A stretch of DNA of 32,361 nt from Candidatus Parcubacteria bacterium. GTDB taxonomy: Bacteria > Patescibacteriota > Patescibacteriia > CAIXNZ01. A program made the position numbers and the translations under genes. The stretch is taken from the NCBI GenBank assembly GCA_026395755.1, contig JAPLYC010000099.1, positions 1 through 32,361 of the forward strand, given 5' to 3'. Below are positions 8,748 through 17,605 of this stretch, one piece after another (within the stretch, counting starts at the first letter, position 1; each line of letters starts with the position of its first letter). The notes under the pieces are model-generated. The model did no database searches and was not told the DNA's origin. It worked only from the letters and a program-made list of their open reading frames with translations.

Positions 8748-8776
8748 ATATTAACATAAAAAATCTATCTTGACAA
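8748..8776 (-). promoter_or_regulatory. Candidate promoter for the membrane protein-proS pair
   Basis: On the minus strand TTGTCA (8776-8771), a 17-bp spacer and TAATAT (8753-8748) precede the ATG at 8721 by 26 nt. The -10 match is only four of six, and the region overlaps a hairpin that may terminate the upstream gene. Confidence 0.4.
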
Positions 8777-8788
8777 TAAATAGATTTT
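8760..8788 (-). terminator. AT-rich hairpin after the DciA-like gene
   Basis: An 8-bp inverted repeat (aaaatcta at 8760-8767, tagatttt at 8781-8788) with a 13-nt loop lies about 20 nt past the stop at 8810. On the minus strand it runs into a T-rich tail. The stem is AT-only apart from one pair, so it would be weak. Confidence 0.35.
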
Positions 8789-8809
8789 AGCTAAATTTAG
8801 ATAAAATCT

Positions 8810-9100
8810 TTAAATAATTAACCTGATATTTTTAATAAATTCCGCGCCAGCTTTGTCATTAAGCTCTGCTATGATCCTGGACTTTTTGAAATTTATTTCC
8901 TGACTCATGGCGCTGCTTAAGCAGGCTACGTTTAAGATATAATTTTTGAGATATAATGGCCTTACTTTCCTGGCTATTTCCTGACCAAATTCCCTTATTA
9001 TAATTTTGGAAAATTCCTCAATTATTAAAGCAGAGCCGACTTGCCTGGCCAGCCCTGATTGCTTGATACGTTTTGATAATAAGTTCTTGATGCTATCCAT
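8810..9100 (-). CDS. DUF721/DciA-like protein
   Basis: A 96-residue protein with the DUF721 pattern: N-terminal helices, then YILNVACLSSAMSQEINFKK (53-72) and a last segment ELNDKAGAEFIKNIRLII in which an amphipathic helix leads to a strand. DciA is the ancestral replicative-helicase loader in bacteria lacking DnaC/DnaI. This version is shorter than classic DciA and carries only the KH-like core, as is common in small genomes. Role in helicase loading is inferred from family membership; neighbouring genes give no support. The ATG at 9100 follows a spacer rich in cgtt/aacg words. Confidence 0.65.
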   Translation of the reverse strand: MDSIKNLLSKRIKQSGLARQVGSALIIEEFSKIIIREFGQEIARKVRPLYLKNYILNVACLSSAMSQEINFKKSRIIAELNDKAGAEFIKNIRLII

Positions 9101-9104
9101 ATAT

Positions 9105-9221
9105 ATTTCGTTTATCGTGATATGGTATCGACATTCGTTTCGGAAATCGATAAACGTATAACGTGACGATTGCGTTTTACGAAAAACGTAACGTTAACCG
9201 AAACCGTTTACCGTCTTACGA
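9105..9221. repeat. CG-word repeat spacer, partner of the 2.6-kb spacer
   Basis: This spacer is made of words such as cgtttcgg, aacgtaacg and ccgttta. Positions 9186-9213 match the reverse complement of 2616-2643 at 24 of 28 bases. No gene, tRNA or strong terminator is seen here. Confidence 0.55.
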
Positions 9222-9464
9222 TTACTTTTGCGGGGCGGGATTCACTGGTTGGCTTGGGACAGTTTGTGCCGGCTTTACCTGGTTTAAAATACGATTAATT
9301 GCCTGAGCCAAAACTAAATCATCAGTTTTTAATTTGCTAATTTCATTCTGCAGCGCCATATTATTCCATAATAAAAAACCATTGGAAGCAATCAGAATGC
9401 CGAGGATAAAAATAATCACTAATTGCAACCAATTAAATTTTTGACTTCTATTCTTTAAAATCAT
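9222..9464 (-). CDS. Small single-pass membrane protein with coiled coil and Pro-rich tail
   Basis: I do not recognise this 80-residue protein. A basic N-terminus (MILKNRSQKFN) is followed by one membrane helix (about 12-33), a short heptad-like stretch (about 36-62) and a Pro/Gln/Val-rich C-terminus (KPAQTVPSQPVNPAPQK). Positive-inside charge places the tail outside the cell. It begins 15 nt after the stop of the LamG protein gene, so the two are very likely co-transcribed. It could be a small partner or assembly factor of that surface protein, but this is only inferred from position. Confidence 0.7.
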   Translation of the reverse strand: MILKNRSQKFNWLQLVIIFILGILIASNGFLLWNNMALQNEISKLKTDDLVLAQAINRILNQVKPAQTVPSQPVNPAPQK

Positions 9465-9479
9465 ATTTATTCATATTAA

Positions 9480-12400
9480 TTATTTTTCATAAACGATATA
9501 AATAGTCACAATGTCATTTTCAACCCATGTACCGTTTAGCACATTAACTGTAAAATTTGTTCCGTCATACATCACGCCCTGATCAAATCCGTAAGTCCAA
9601 TCATCAGCCCAAACTTCATCAGGATCAGCGCTTAAAGCCAAAGTGGTTGCTCTTAAATCTGCTATTTTATCCTGCGTGACTGCCTTACCCCAAGAGACTA
9701 AAAACGTACCTGCCGCTGCTTCACCGGAGGTTAAAGTATGCCTCACAACATCATGGGCTAAATTCTCATTACCATCAGTGCTTAAATAATTTGCGGTCAA
9801 ATCGCCGGAAACAGATAGCCCCTTGCTCAGGATAAAACGATTATCGGTACTATCCCATTTCAAATTGCCATATTCAGTATTTGTGCCCAACAAATGAGAA
9901 CCGAAATAAATCATATTATAAACAGTATGGCCGCTTGAATCATATGAATTATCATTCCAGAAGACCAAGGGATAATTTGAAGTGTTATTCGGATTAATCA
10001 TGCCAATAATAACGCCGTGGCCATCATTAGACTGATTTATGACCGAAAGAGTTCCGATGTTACTGGGGGTATTTCTTCCGATTACAAACAATAAATCAGG
10101 CGACCGGCCTACCCTGGAAAAAGCGTCATAAAGATTAAATTGACTGCTATACGTTAAGTCGTAAAATATTACGCTATCAAGTTTACCGTTAAAATAATTA
10201 CCAGCTGAATCTTTACCGATTAATAAATTGGCACTATTACTGATACTGCCTGTAACCGCGGAGATATCTACAGTTGAATTTTGCCAATAGTCTCCATCTC
10301 TAAAAATGGAGGCATTGCCCCCAAAATCAAAACTTACCATAAAGTGATGCCATTTACCGTCTGAAAAATCATAGCCGGTAGCTGCTGAATCAACAGTATT
10401 TGTGCCATCGCCTATAAAAAATCTTAAAGAGTCAGAGCTGGAATTATAATATATTTCATAGCCGGTATCACCGTCGCGTTTGGAAATTACTTTTTTTCCA
10501 TTATTACCCAAAGCAGACCCATTAATCCAAAACTCTATGGCAAAATCATTATTGCCCATATCTAAGCTTTCATGATCAGAAATTTCAAGGTAATCATCAA
10601 TACCATCAAAGCTCATACCATGTCCATACATACCGCCCTTACTCCAAGTGGCACCATTAATTGTAGCGAAATTATTATTATCATCATTACTATATGTTTT
10701 TATACCATAGCCCTCACTAAAACCTAAAGCTAATTTCTTATTGCCGGTATTTTGAAAAAAAACAGGGTCATAAATATTCTTTTCATTTAAAGATGCGGGC
10801 GAAGAAATTAAATTTTCCAAAGTAGTTTCTGTCAGGCCGGCTTTTAGCTTATCATTTATATATAGCGTATTAAATGATGATTGGGCATGATTAATAATTT
10901 CCGTTTCAGTCAATACGTCATCATAAAGCGCTACACTGTCCATGGTTCCGTTTAAAGAAGTATCCGCTGTATTGCCATAACCAAGCAGTAAAGTAGTCGG
11001 CGCCGTAATTGGTGAGGTATATGTACCAGTCGCCACAGAAGCGCCGTCAACAGAAACTTCATAATTACCATTATTCCAGGTCATGGCATAATGATGCCAG
11101 TTGGTATCAGGAATGTCATAGGTCGTATCGGCTAAAGTGGCATCCCCTACTTTGGCATATAAATCACTGGTTCCCTGTTTTACCAATTCCAATGAAGTTG
11201 TACTTGATTCTGAAAAATATGCCAGATAATCCGTCTCTGAAGTCGCTATATTATTTAATTTTGCCCACATTTCAATTGTACCAGTTGTAACGGACACACC
11301 TGGATCAGAAAAAGAAATATAATCGCCGGCATGATCCAGGCTAAAACCATAACCATAATAACCGCTATTAACAAACGGGTAATTGGCATTATATGAGCCG
11401 TCTGCATTGCCTTCCAAGTCATTTATGCCTTCGAGCGGCGTTGAAAAATCATAAGCCAGTATTTTATTCTCATCAATAAAATGAGTATAATCACGATCAT
11501 TCTTGGTATTATCTATGGCCGGTATATTATCGGGTATAAACATTTTCTGGTCTAAAATAATCTGGTTAGAAATTCCATCATAATACATGTAGCTGTCTTC
11601 AAAATTAGTACCATCAATGCCGGTTAAAACCAGATACCTGGATTTAAGCTGATAGGCATTAACATTCAGCTTGTATTGACTACCGCTATATAAACTCTGG
11701 ACTTCATCTGCGCTTAAAGCTCGGCGATAGATCATAAAATCATCTATTCTTCCTTTGGCATAAGTGGTATCATAACGGCCGATATGTAAATCAGCGGCTA
11801 AATTTTCCATAGCGACATAACTGCCGTTTTCACGTTCAGCATCATCCACAGGCAATCCGTTGAAATAAATTTTTATCCCGTCCGAAGAGCCATTGCCATT
11901 ATATGTAGCAACTAATTGAACCCAAGTACCTTCATAGCCGGTTAAAGTCTCAGCATTGAACATTCGGCCGATATAAGAATTATCCACACTCTCATCAAAT
12001 AGCTGAAAACTTATCTTATCATTCTCATCAATATAAAATTTATATTCGGCATTAGTATTATAAATTCCTTTACCTGCAATAATAAAATTGGTGGCATCAG
12101 CCGGCTGAATCCAGGCTGAAATGGTAAAAGGAATATCCGCAGTACCAATTCCAAAACTTAAATCATCAGTATCATCTATTTGCCCATATGCGTTTATACC
12201 GTCTAAAGGCAAAATGCCTTCACTAGGAGCAGTATTAAAAGTTTTTGCGGATAAATTATTTGGGCTGCTGTCATTAGTGACGTAATAGGCGCCCGGTGAT
12301 GTATAATTTGCAAATTGCAGATAGGTTACCAATGAGATATCAATTACTTGAGGTACACTCAATGAACCGGTCATAATACCGTTATCCCCGCCTGACTTTA

Positions 12401-13022
12401 AAATAAAATCAAGCGAGTCTCTGCCATCCAATCTATCCGCATTCATGGAATATGGCGTAGCAGTGAATCTTTTTCTGGGAGAAAAAATTTCTTCAAAAAC
12501 AGTATCATTATTATAATCGAGCTCAACCTGCAGATAGAAACTGTCCTGCTGGAAAGTTACTCCGCCACTACTGGGAGCAGAGCAATCACCCACCCAATTA
12601 CCGCACAAGGAATTTAATTCCACGGTAAAGACACCCTGACTGACACTGACTTTACTGCCCTGAACTTCTACAAGATCATCATTTTGATCAGAACCGTCCC
12701 AAACTTCAGTCCAAAGCAAATCACCGTCAGTCTGGGTATTAAAAATTTTAAACTGCATATTATAATCACCATCAGGAGGCGGCACGCCATCGGCATTGAC
12801 TATTTTACCCTGATAGCTGAGCGTATCTCTGATGCCTTCACCGGCTATAAGATTGCCATAGTAAAGCGAATAAACATAACCTAAGGCAAAAGCAATCATA
12901 ATGCCCAAAAGCAAAGTAACTGAAAAAACCAGCACCGGCTTATTTACCCTGCTTAGTCTTTTTGTAACCTGATCCCAGACTGAAATTTTAGCAAAGATTT
13001 CCTTATTTTTAATCTTCTTCAT
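9480..13022 (-). CDS. Membrane-anchored surface protein with three LamG/concanavalin-like domains
   Basis: An 1180-residue protein. A basic N-terminus precedes one membrane segment (about 29-55). Residues 66-200 form a module of the type found in many bacterial surface and tail-fibre-like proteins (LSYQGKIVNADG, then FYLQVELDYN and RKRFTATPYSMNADRLDG). Three LamG-like jellyroll domains follow at about 255-447, 520-715 and 765-960, each with a FTISAWIQ/GTIEMWAK/AIEFWING strand, a W-V/H-H strand and an IDDF/MDSV/LDSV ending. The C-terminal 100 residues are beta-rich. LamG folds commonly bind carbohydrate or protein. Unlike its neighbours it lacks the -NF C-terminal domain. A consensus -10 lies 9 nt before its ATG. 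Confidence 0.88.
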   Translation of the reverse strand: MKKIKNKEIFAKISVWDQVTKRLSRVNKPVLVFSVTLLLGIMIAFALGYVYSLYYGNLIAGEGIRDTLSYQGKIVNADGVPPPDGDYNMQFKIFNTQTDGDLLWTEVWDGSDQNDDLVEVQGSKVSVSQGVFTVELNSLCGNWVGDCSAPSSGGVTFQQDSFYLQVELDYNNDTVFEEIFSPRKRFTATPYSMNADRLDGRDSLDFILKSGGDNGIMTGSLSVPQVIDISLVTYLQFANYTSPGAYYVTNDSSPNNLSAKTFNTAPSEGILPLDGINAYGQIDDTDDLSFGIGTADIPFTISAWIQPADATNFIIAGKGIYNTNAEYKFYIDENDKISFQLFDESVDNSYIGRMFNAETLTGYEGTWVQLVATYNGNGSSDGIKIYFNGLPVDDAERENGSYVAMENLAADLHIGRYDTTYAKGRIDDFMIYRRALSADEVQSLYSGSQYKLNVNAYQLKSRYLVLTGIDGTNFEDSYMYYDGISNQIILDQKMFIPDNIPAIDNTKNDRDYTHFIDENKILAYDFSTPLEGINDLEGNADGSYNANYPFVNSGYYGYGFSLDHAGDYISFSDPGVSVTTGTIEMWAKLNNIATSETDYLAYFSESSTTSLELVKQGTSDLYAKVGDATLADTTYDIPDTNWHHYAMTWNNGNYEVSVDGASVATGTYTSPITAPTTLLLGYGNTADTSLNGTMDSVALYDDVLTETEIINHAQSSFNTLYINDKLKAGLTETTLENLISSPASLNEKNIYDPVFFQNTGNKKLALGFSEGYGIKTYSNDDNNNFATINGATWSKGGMYGHGMSFDGIDDYLEISDHESLDMGNNDFAIEFWINGSALGNNGKKVISKRDGDTGYEIYYNSSSDSLRFFIGDGTNTVDSAATGYDFSDGKWHHFMVSFDFGGNASIFRDGDYWQNSTVDISAVTGSISNSANLLIGKDSAGNYFNGKLDSVIFYDLTYSSQFNLYDAFSRVGRSPDLLFVIGRNTPSNIGTLSVINQSNDGHGVIIGMINPNNTSNYPLVFWNDNSYDSSGHTVYNMIYFGSHLLGTNTEYGNLKWDSTDNRFILSKGLSVSGDLTANYLSTDGNENLAHDVVRHTLTSGEAAAGTFLVSWGKAVTQDKIADLRATTLALSADPDEVWADDWTYGFDQGVMYDGTNFTVNVLNGTWVENDIVTIYIVYEK

Positions 13023-13030
13023 TGACTTAT

Positions 13031-13039
13031 ATTATACCA
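13031..13039 (-). promoter_or_regulatory. Extended -10 promoter giving a nearly leaderless LamG transcript
   Basis: TGG followed by a perfect TATAAT (minus strand, 13039-13031) lies in the 31-bp spacer after the Kelch gene. With normal spacing, transcription would begin within a few bases of the ATG at 13022. No good -35 box is seen. Confidence 0.5.
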
Positions 13040-13053
13040 TTTTTTACAGAATA

Positions 13054-16000
13054 TTAAAAATTACCGATTACTGTAATTGTTATGGTGTGAGAGTATAAAC
13101 CGGGCGTGGTATCATATTTAATTCTGGTGCCGTGGCAAAAATTTGTTACCCCCTGATTAACACCATCAGTGGGGCCATTATAAGTGGCAAAAATATGGTC
13201 AGCTGTATCAACTAAGCCTTTGGCCGGCAAATCAGCCGAATGACCTGTATATGACGAACAATTACCAGTATATGCCGGCAAATAACTAGCAGTATCCGTT
13301 GTATCTATCCCAATACCATATTCTCCATATTGAGCTGAGATTGCCTCTGTATCATAAATATAATCAATTGCAGGGCTAATCACAGAAGTACCATTTGTAA
13401 AACCCTGATCCTGCTTGATTGAACCGGTATAGCCACTAACCGCATTGGTAGCCACAGTGGCGCTATAACCGCAAGTTTGAATATCGCTAGTAGTCAATGT
13501 TCCTAAATTACAGGAATTATCTGACAATACCAGGCTTATTTCCGGTTCCACCTGGACATTCACATTTACCTGGGCAGACTGAGGCTGCATTACAAAATAA
13601 GTCATATCTCCATAACGGCTAGCCCAAATAACATAATCACTACTGCCCATAGAATCGCCGCCCATTAACCACATACGATCCTGAAAAACAGTATAGGAAA
13701 AAAAGTCACGCCCATCCCATTCCGCCCAGCTGGTTGCGGTATTCCAAGTAGCGCCATCTATCGACCAATAAACATTATTGGAATCCATACGGCTACCCGG
13801 AATATTGGCATATAGTCCGTTATTACCGCCGTAAACCCACATTTTGTCCTGAAAATCAACTAAGGCAAAAGTATATCTGGGATTCCAAGCAGCTGAACTG
13901 GTAGCCTGTGTCCAAGTACTACCATCTGGGCTGGACCAAACATCATTTACTGACGAACCTACAATTTCTCCTGTCACTGTATGAAATCCACCCATTACGT
14001 ATAAATTGCCATTATAACCAAGGGCATTGTGTCCAAAACGAGTTGACCAGGAACCAACACTAGTTTCCAAATTCCAAGTCGCGCCATCAGCTGATGATAA
14101 AACATCATTTAAGGCAAAAAAATTACAATTGCCATTAGTACCGCAATTGGAATGAGAACTGCAAGTGGTACCAATATTACTGCCGGCCACACAAACCTTA
14201 GAACAAGTAGAACTCGGACAATCAGTATCTAAGCGACAAATTTCATTAATATAGGTTCCGCCGGCACATTTTCCAGAAACATCGCCACCCAAAATCCACA
14301 TTTTCTCTCCACTACCATCATCAAAAACCGCAGAGGCAAATAAATATCTGCCGTAAAAATAATCAGAAGAAGGTGTGGTAACATCCCAATTAATACCATC
14401 CTCTGTTGACCAAACATCATTTAATCCGGCATAAACGCAAGTACTGGATGCTCCACAGTCTGCTCCCTTAGTGCAGGCCTTATTATTATCTGCGCCTCCA
14501 CTACAGATTCCACCGCATTGAATACCGCCGCCGCCAGAACCAGTTTTACTGCCGCCAATTAACCAAAGTTTATTATTATATAGCAAAGTTTTATGTCCCC
14601 AACGGGATGACCAATCAGCAGGATTTGGATCCATGGTCCAAGTGACTCCGTCAGGAGATGACCAAATATCATTTCCAGGTCCATAAAACCATAATTTTTC
14701 CGGATCAGGACCAGCGCCATCACCGTCAAAAGCAACCATGGACGATGCCCAGCGCTTGCCAAAAATTCCATCATAATAATCCCCAATCAAATCCCAAGTG
14801 GCACCATCAGCAGTGGTCCAAACGTCATTCCACATACGATAGCCGACTTCATAACCGCCCAACATAAATACTTTACTTCCCGTACCCGGGTCATGGACCA
14901 CGGTTTTCAATCTAAATCTGGCTGACCAGTTTGTCCAGGTTGTGGGCTCTGAATTACTGGGATAATGATCCTCCGGATCAATTACCTGCTGCCACCCCTG
15001 GCTAGGTTGATATGACCAGACATCATTAAGCATGGTACTGGTTATACTGGCACCGCCCATAACTAAAATTTTATTGCCCAAATCAGGCACATCTGCAGGA
15101 TAATCATAGACAACAGCAGTAAAATCATTGCGTGCTGTCCACGGTGCTGAATAATTACAGGTACTGCCGGGACAACCTGAATTATCAGTACAAAGCTTGC
15201 CTAAATTACTTCCTCCCTGACAAAATTTAAGATGCGTCCAGGTTGTAGCAGCAGTGGTTGTCGCCTGCCAGACATCATTTTTTGAATATGGAGAACTTAA
15301 ATTATAACCGCCTAAAATCCATAATTTTTCACCAGCACCGTCATCATAAACAACCATTTGATGGATTGTTAAATTACCAAAACCCGATGACAAGGATACT
15401 TGATTCCAGCCAGAAGCAGGATCTGAAGTTGACCAAAGTTCATTTAAAACTGTAGTTCCGTTGTAACCGCCGGAAATCCAGATTTTTCCGTCATAAACAG
15501 TTGTGGCAAAAAGGCCCCTAACGCTCCAGTCAGCATTAGCTACTTGAGTCCAGGTTTTTCCATTTGTTGACCACCAAACATCATGATAAAAAACACGAGT
15601 ATTGGAACCGGTATAGGCATCGCCCCCGAAAATCCACATTTTATTAGCAAAAACCGCTGCGCCAAAAGATTTACGCCCAGCCCAGGGTGCATCTTCTGTA
15701 ATTAAATCCCAATTTTCCCCATCCTGAGAACGCCAGACATCATTTTCATAATTATTAGCAGACCCTCCTAATAGCCACAAATAACCCTGGAAAGAAAGGA
15801 CTTCATGGCCATTGCGGCTATGCCAGGGCATTGAAGATCTAGTTTTTTTCAGCCAATTTGCCCCAGTCGGCGGATTACATATAATCTGTTCTCCGGTGCC
15901 AGCAACAGTAGCAAGGATACCGATATCATATTGGCCGGTTGCCGAGCTGGAAACGGGATAAATTCTGGAATAATGGGTAGGATTATTTTCTGTCAATGAA

Positions 16001-16260
16001 TAATGGCTTTGCGCCACCCCATCATCGCCTTCAATCACAGCCCAAACATCAGAAGCTGTAAAATTTACCACAGCGCTAATCGTAATATCATCACCCGGAT
16101 AAATAATATATGGCGTCACGCTGCAACTCATGGTATTAGCTGCCTGAGCCTCTTTTACTAATTGATTGATCGGAAAAATTTTAATAATAACAAAAAAAAT
16201 TAGCAAAATAAAGCCGGCCGAACTCAAAGCAATGCTAACTTTTATTGCTAATTTTTTCAT
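13054..16260 (-). CDS. Secreted Kelch-type propeller protein with C-terminal four-Cys -NF domain
   Basis: A 1068-residue protein with an N-terminal membrane/signal segment (about 7-30, ending near VKEAQAAN). Residues about 150-890 hold roughly twelve Kelch-like repeats, each with a W-x-x-x-D-G-x-x-W turn (for example WRSQDGENW, WSSPDGVTW, WSTEDGINW) and a MWIxGG or LWLxGG strand; two propellers of six blades would fit. Loops carry cysteine-rich inserts (347-368, 582-608, 664-712) of the pattern C-x-G-G-x-N-x-G-x-x-C. Residues about 905-1068 form the C-terminal domain shared with neighbours: CNLGTL, CGY, YGEYGIG, FCHG and ending ITITVIGNF. Likely a cell-surface binding protein; ligand unknown. 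Confidence 0.88.
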   Translation of the reverse strand: MKKLAIKVSIALSSAGFILLIFFVIIKIFPINQLVKEAQAANTMSCSVTPYIIYPGDDITISAVVNFTASDVWAVIEGDDGVAQSHYSLTENNPTHYSRIYPVSSSATGQYDIGILATVAGTGEQIICNPPTGANWLKKTRSSMPWHSRNGHEVLSFQGYLWLLGGSANNYENDVWRSQDGENWDLITEDAPWAGRKSFGAAVFANKMWIFGGDAYTGSNTRVFYHDVWWSTNGKTWTQVANADWSVRGLFATTVYDGKIWISGGYNGTTVLNELWSTSDPASGWNQVSLSSGFGNLTIHQMVVYDDGAGEKLWILGGYNLSSPYSKNDVWQATTTAATTWTHLKFCQGGSNLGKLCTDNSGCPGSTCNYSAPWTARNDFTAVVYDYPADVPDLGNKILVMGGASITSTMLNDVWSYQPSQGWQQVIDPEDHYPSNSEPTTWTNWSARFRLKTVVHDPGTGSKVFMLGGYEVGYRMWNDVWTTADGATWDLIGDYYDGIFGKRWASSMVAFDGDGAGPDPEKLWFYGPGNDIWSSPDGVTWTMDPNPADWSSRWGHKTLLYNNKLWLIGGSKTGSGGGGIQCGGICSGGADNNKACTKGADCGASSTCVYAGLNDVWSTEDGINWDVTTPSSDYFYGRYLFASAVFDDGSGEKMWILGGDVSGKCAGGTYINEICRLDTDCPSSTCSKVCVAGSNIGTTCSSHSNCGTNGNCNFFALNDVLSSADGATWNLETSVGSWSTRFGHNALGYNGNLYVMGGFHTVTGEIVGSSVNDVWSSPDGSTWTQATSSAAWNPRYTFALVDFQDKMWVYGGNNGLYANIPGSRMDSNNVYWSIDGATWNTATSWAEWDGRDFFSYTVFQDRMWLMGGDSMGSSDYVIWASRYGDMTYFVMQPQSAQVNVNVQVEPEISLVLSDNSCNLGTLTTSDIQTCGYSATVATNAVSGYTGSIKQDQGFTNGTSVISPAIDYIYDTEAISAQYGEYGIGIDTTDTASYLPAYTGNCSSYTGHSADLPAKGLVDTADHIFATYNGPTDGVNQGVTNFCHGTRIKYDTTPGLYSHTITITVIGNF

Positions 16261-16318
16261 TTTTATAAATGCTAAAATTAATCAATTTTCATTGATCCTT
16301 TTCATCCTCTCACTCAAA

Positions 16319-16339
16319 CCGGAGGCAAAAAGCCTCCGG
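16319..16339 (-). terminator. GC-rich hairpin after the 394-residue surface protein gene
   Basis: A perfect 8-bp stem ccggaggc/gcctccgg with an AAAAA loop lies 31 nt past the stop at 16370. On the minus strand it is followed by TTTGAG, a short U-run, so it is a plausible but imperfect intrinsic terminator; it may also protect the 3' end of the mRNA. Confidence 0.55.
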
Positions 16340-16369
16340 CAAGTATCTCAAATCTCTGATTTTATAAGC

Positions 16370-17554
16370 TTAGAAATTTCCAACAATGGTAAGCGTAACT
16401 GTCTGGGTATAACTTCCCGGAGGGGTGTCAAACTTGATTCTGACCCCATGACAAAAGTCTGTCTTTCCAGTTGTCACACCGTCTACAGGCACAGCAGAAG
16501 TGGCAAAAACATAATCTGTTGTATCTGCAGCCAATCCATTAGCATTTAAGTCGTTAGTTAGACCATCATAGTTTGTTGTACAAACACCAGTAAAATTAGC
16601 ATCAAAATAATCCAGAGTATCGGTTGTATTTACCCCAATGCCATATTCACCATAAGTAGCTGCTAAAGCACCGGTACCATTAATTTTACTATCATCCACT
16701 TCGGAGGTAATTGTAGAGGTTCCATTGGTAAATGCCTGATCTTGCTGAATATAACCGCTATAACCATTAACCGCATTGGTAGCCACAGTAGCACCATAAC
16801 CGCAAGTTTGAAGGGCATCAGTTGTTAAGGTACCCAAATTGCAAGTATTGTCTGATAAAGCGAAAGAAATAGTCGGATCAACCGTGGAAGTAATATTCAC
16901 CTGGTTGCCATTACCGATATAAGCCAGATCAGTTTGTAACCAGACTATGTCATCAGGAGGAGTGGCATTTGCAACCAAACTTTCTACTGCTATTTTATAA
17001 TTCCCAGCAATTGCTGGTGCTACCACGCTACAAGCATCAGCCCCGGCATTACAGTTTAATGAATTGGCATTATCATTAATTGACCTGAATTTGATACTCA
17101 TAGCACCGGCAGCAATTGTGTTAGTTGGCTGAATTACTACTATTGTATAATTGGCGATTAAACCAGTATAAATAACTGTCTTATCCCTAGTATCGTCCGT
17201 AGATTGGGTACTCGTTATACGCTGAGTACCACCACTACAAGTACTTGTACCGACATAAACCACTACTTCTGACTTAGTATCAGTAGCGCTGATTTTTAAT
17301 TTACTAAGATCATAATTATTATCAAAAGCCACAATTATTTCATTACCGGTATTAGTACCAAAATCATAAGCCGTATAACCGTCAGGATCTGTCCAGCCAA
17401 CGCAATAATCAGTATAAGCACCAGTCGCAATACCTGAATTAGGTGTGATAGTAACGGTTGGCGCCAAAGCCAAAGCCTGGTGCGGAGCAAAAAAAGTCAA
17501 TAATGGTACCAGTAAAATAATTAAACACACAATAAACAATTTTCTGTTAAGCAT
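16370..17554 (-). CDS. Secreted protein: beta-sandwich domain plus C-terminal four-Cys -NF domain
   Basis: A 394-residue protein with a clear signal peptide (hydrophobic 6-22, cleavage plausible after HQALA or LALA near 30). Residues about 31-205 form a beta-rich domain containing IIVAFDNNYDLSKLKIS, a motif it shares in looser form with four neighbours. Residues about 219-394 form the C-terminal domain with C238 (CNLGTL), C251 (CGY), C325 and C368 (FCHG), YGEYGIG at 301-307, and the last strand YTQTVTLTIVGNF. This and the Kelch protein have the most similar C-terminal domains in the window, even at DNA level (an identical 21-mer at 13438-13458 and 16769-16789). Probably cell-wall or surface associated. 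Confidence 0.82.
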   Translation of the reverse strand: MLNRKLFIVCLIILLVPLLTFFAPHQALALAPTVTITPNSGIATGAYTDYCVGWTDPDGYTAYDFGTNTGNEIIVAFDNNYDLSKLKISATDTKSEVVVYVGTSTCSGGTQRITSTQSTDDTRDKTVIYTGLIANYTIVVIQPTNTIAAGAMSIKFRSINDNANSLNCNAGADACSVVAPAIAGNYKIAVESLVANATPPDDIVWLQTDLAYIGNGNQVNITSTVDPTISFALSDNTCNLGTLTTDALQTCGYGATVATNAVNGYSGYIQQDQAFTNGTSTITSEVDDSKINGTGALAATYGEYGIGVNTTDTLDYFDANFTGVCTTNYDGLTNDLNANGLAADTTDYVFATSAVPVDGVTTGKTDFCHGVRIKFDTPPGSYTQTVTLTIVGNF

Positions 17555-17605
17555 AATTTTGTAAAAATTAAATATTAATTATTTAAAATATATATAATAT
17601 TTTTA

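Noticed and set aside
8770-8797. Plus-strand promoter TTGACA-N16-TAAATT
   Set aside because: It faces no plus-strand gene, and the -10 is poor; the sequence is explained by the hairpin and minus-strand promoter there.
9105-9221. tRNA or small structured RNA in the CG-rich spacer
   Set aside because: No cloverleaf, CCA end or long stable stem could be found; the pattern is that of degenerate words.
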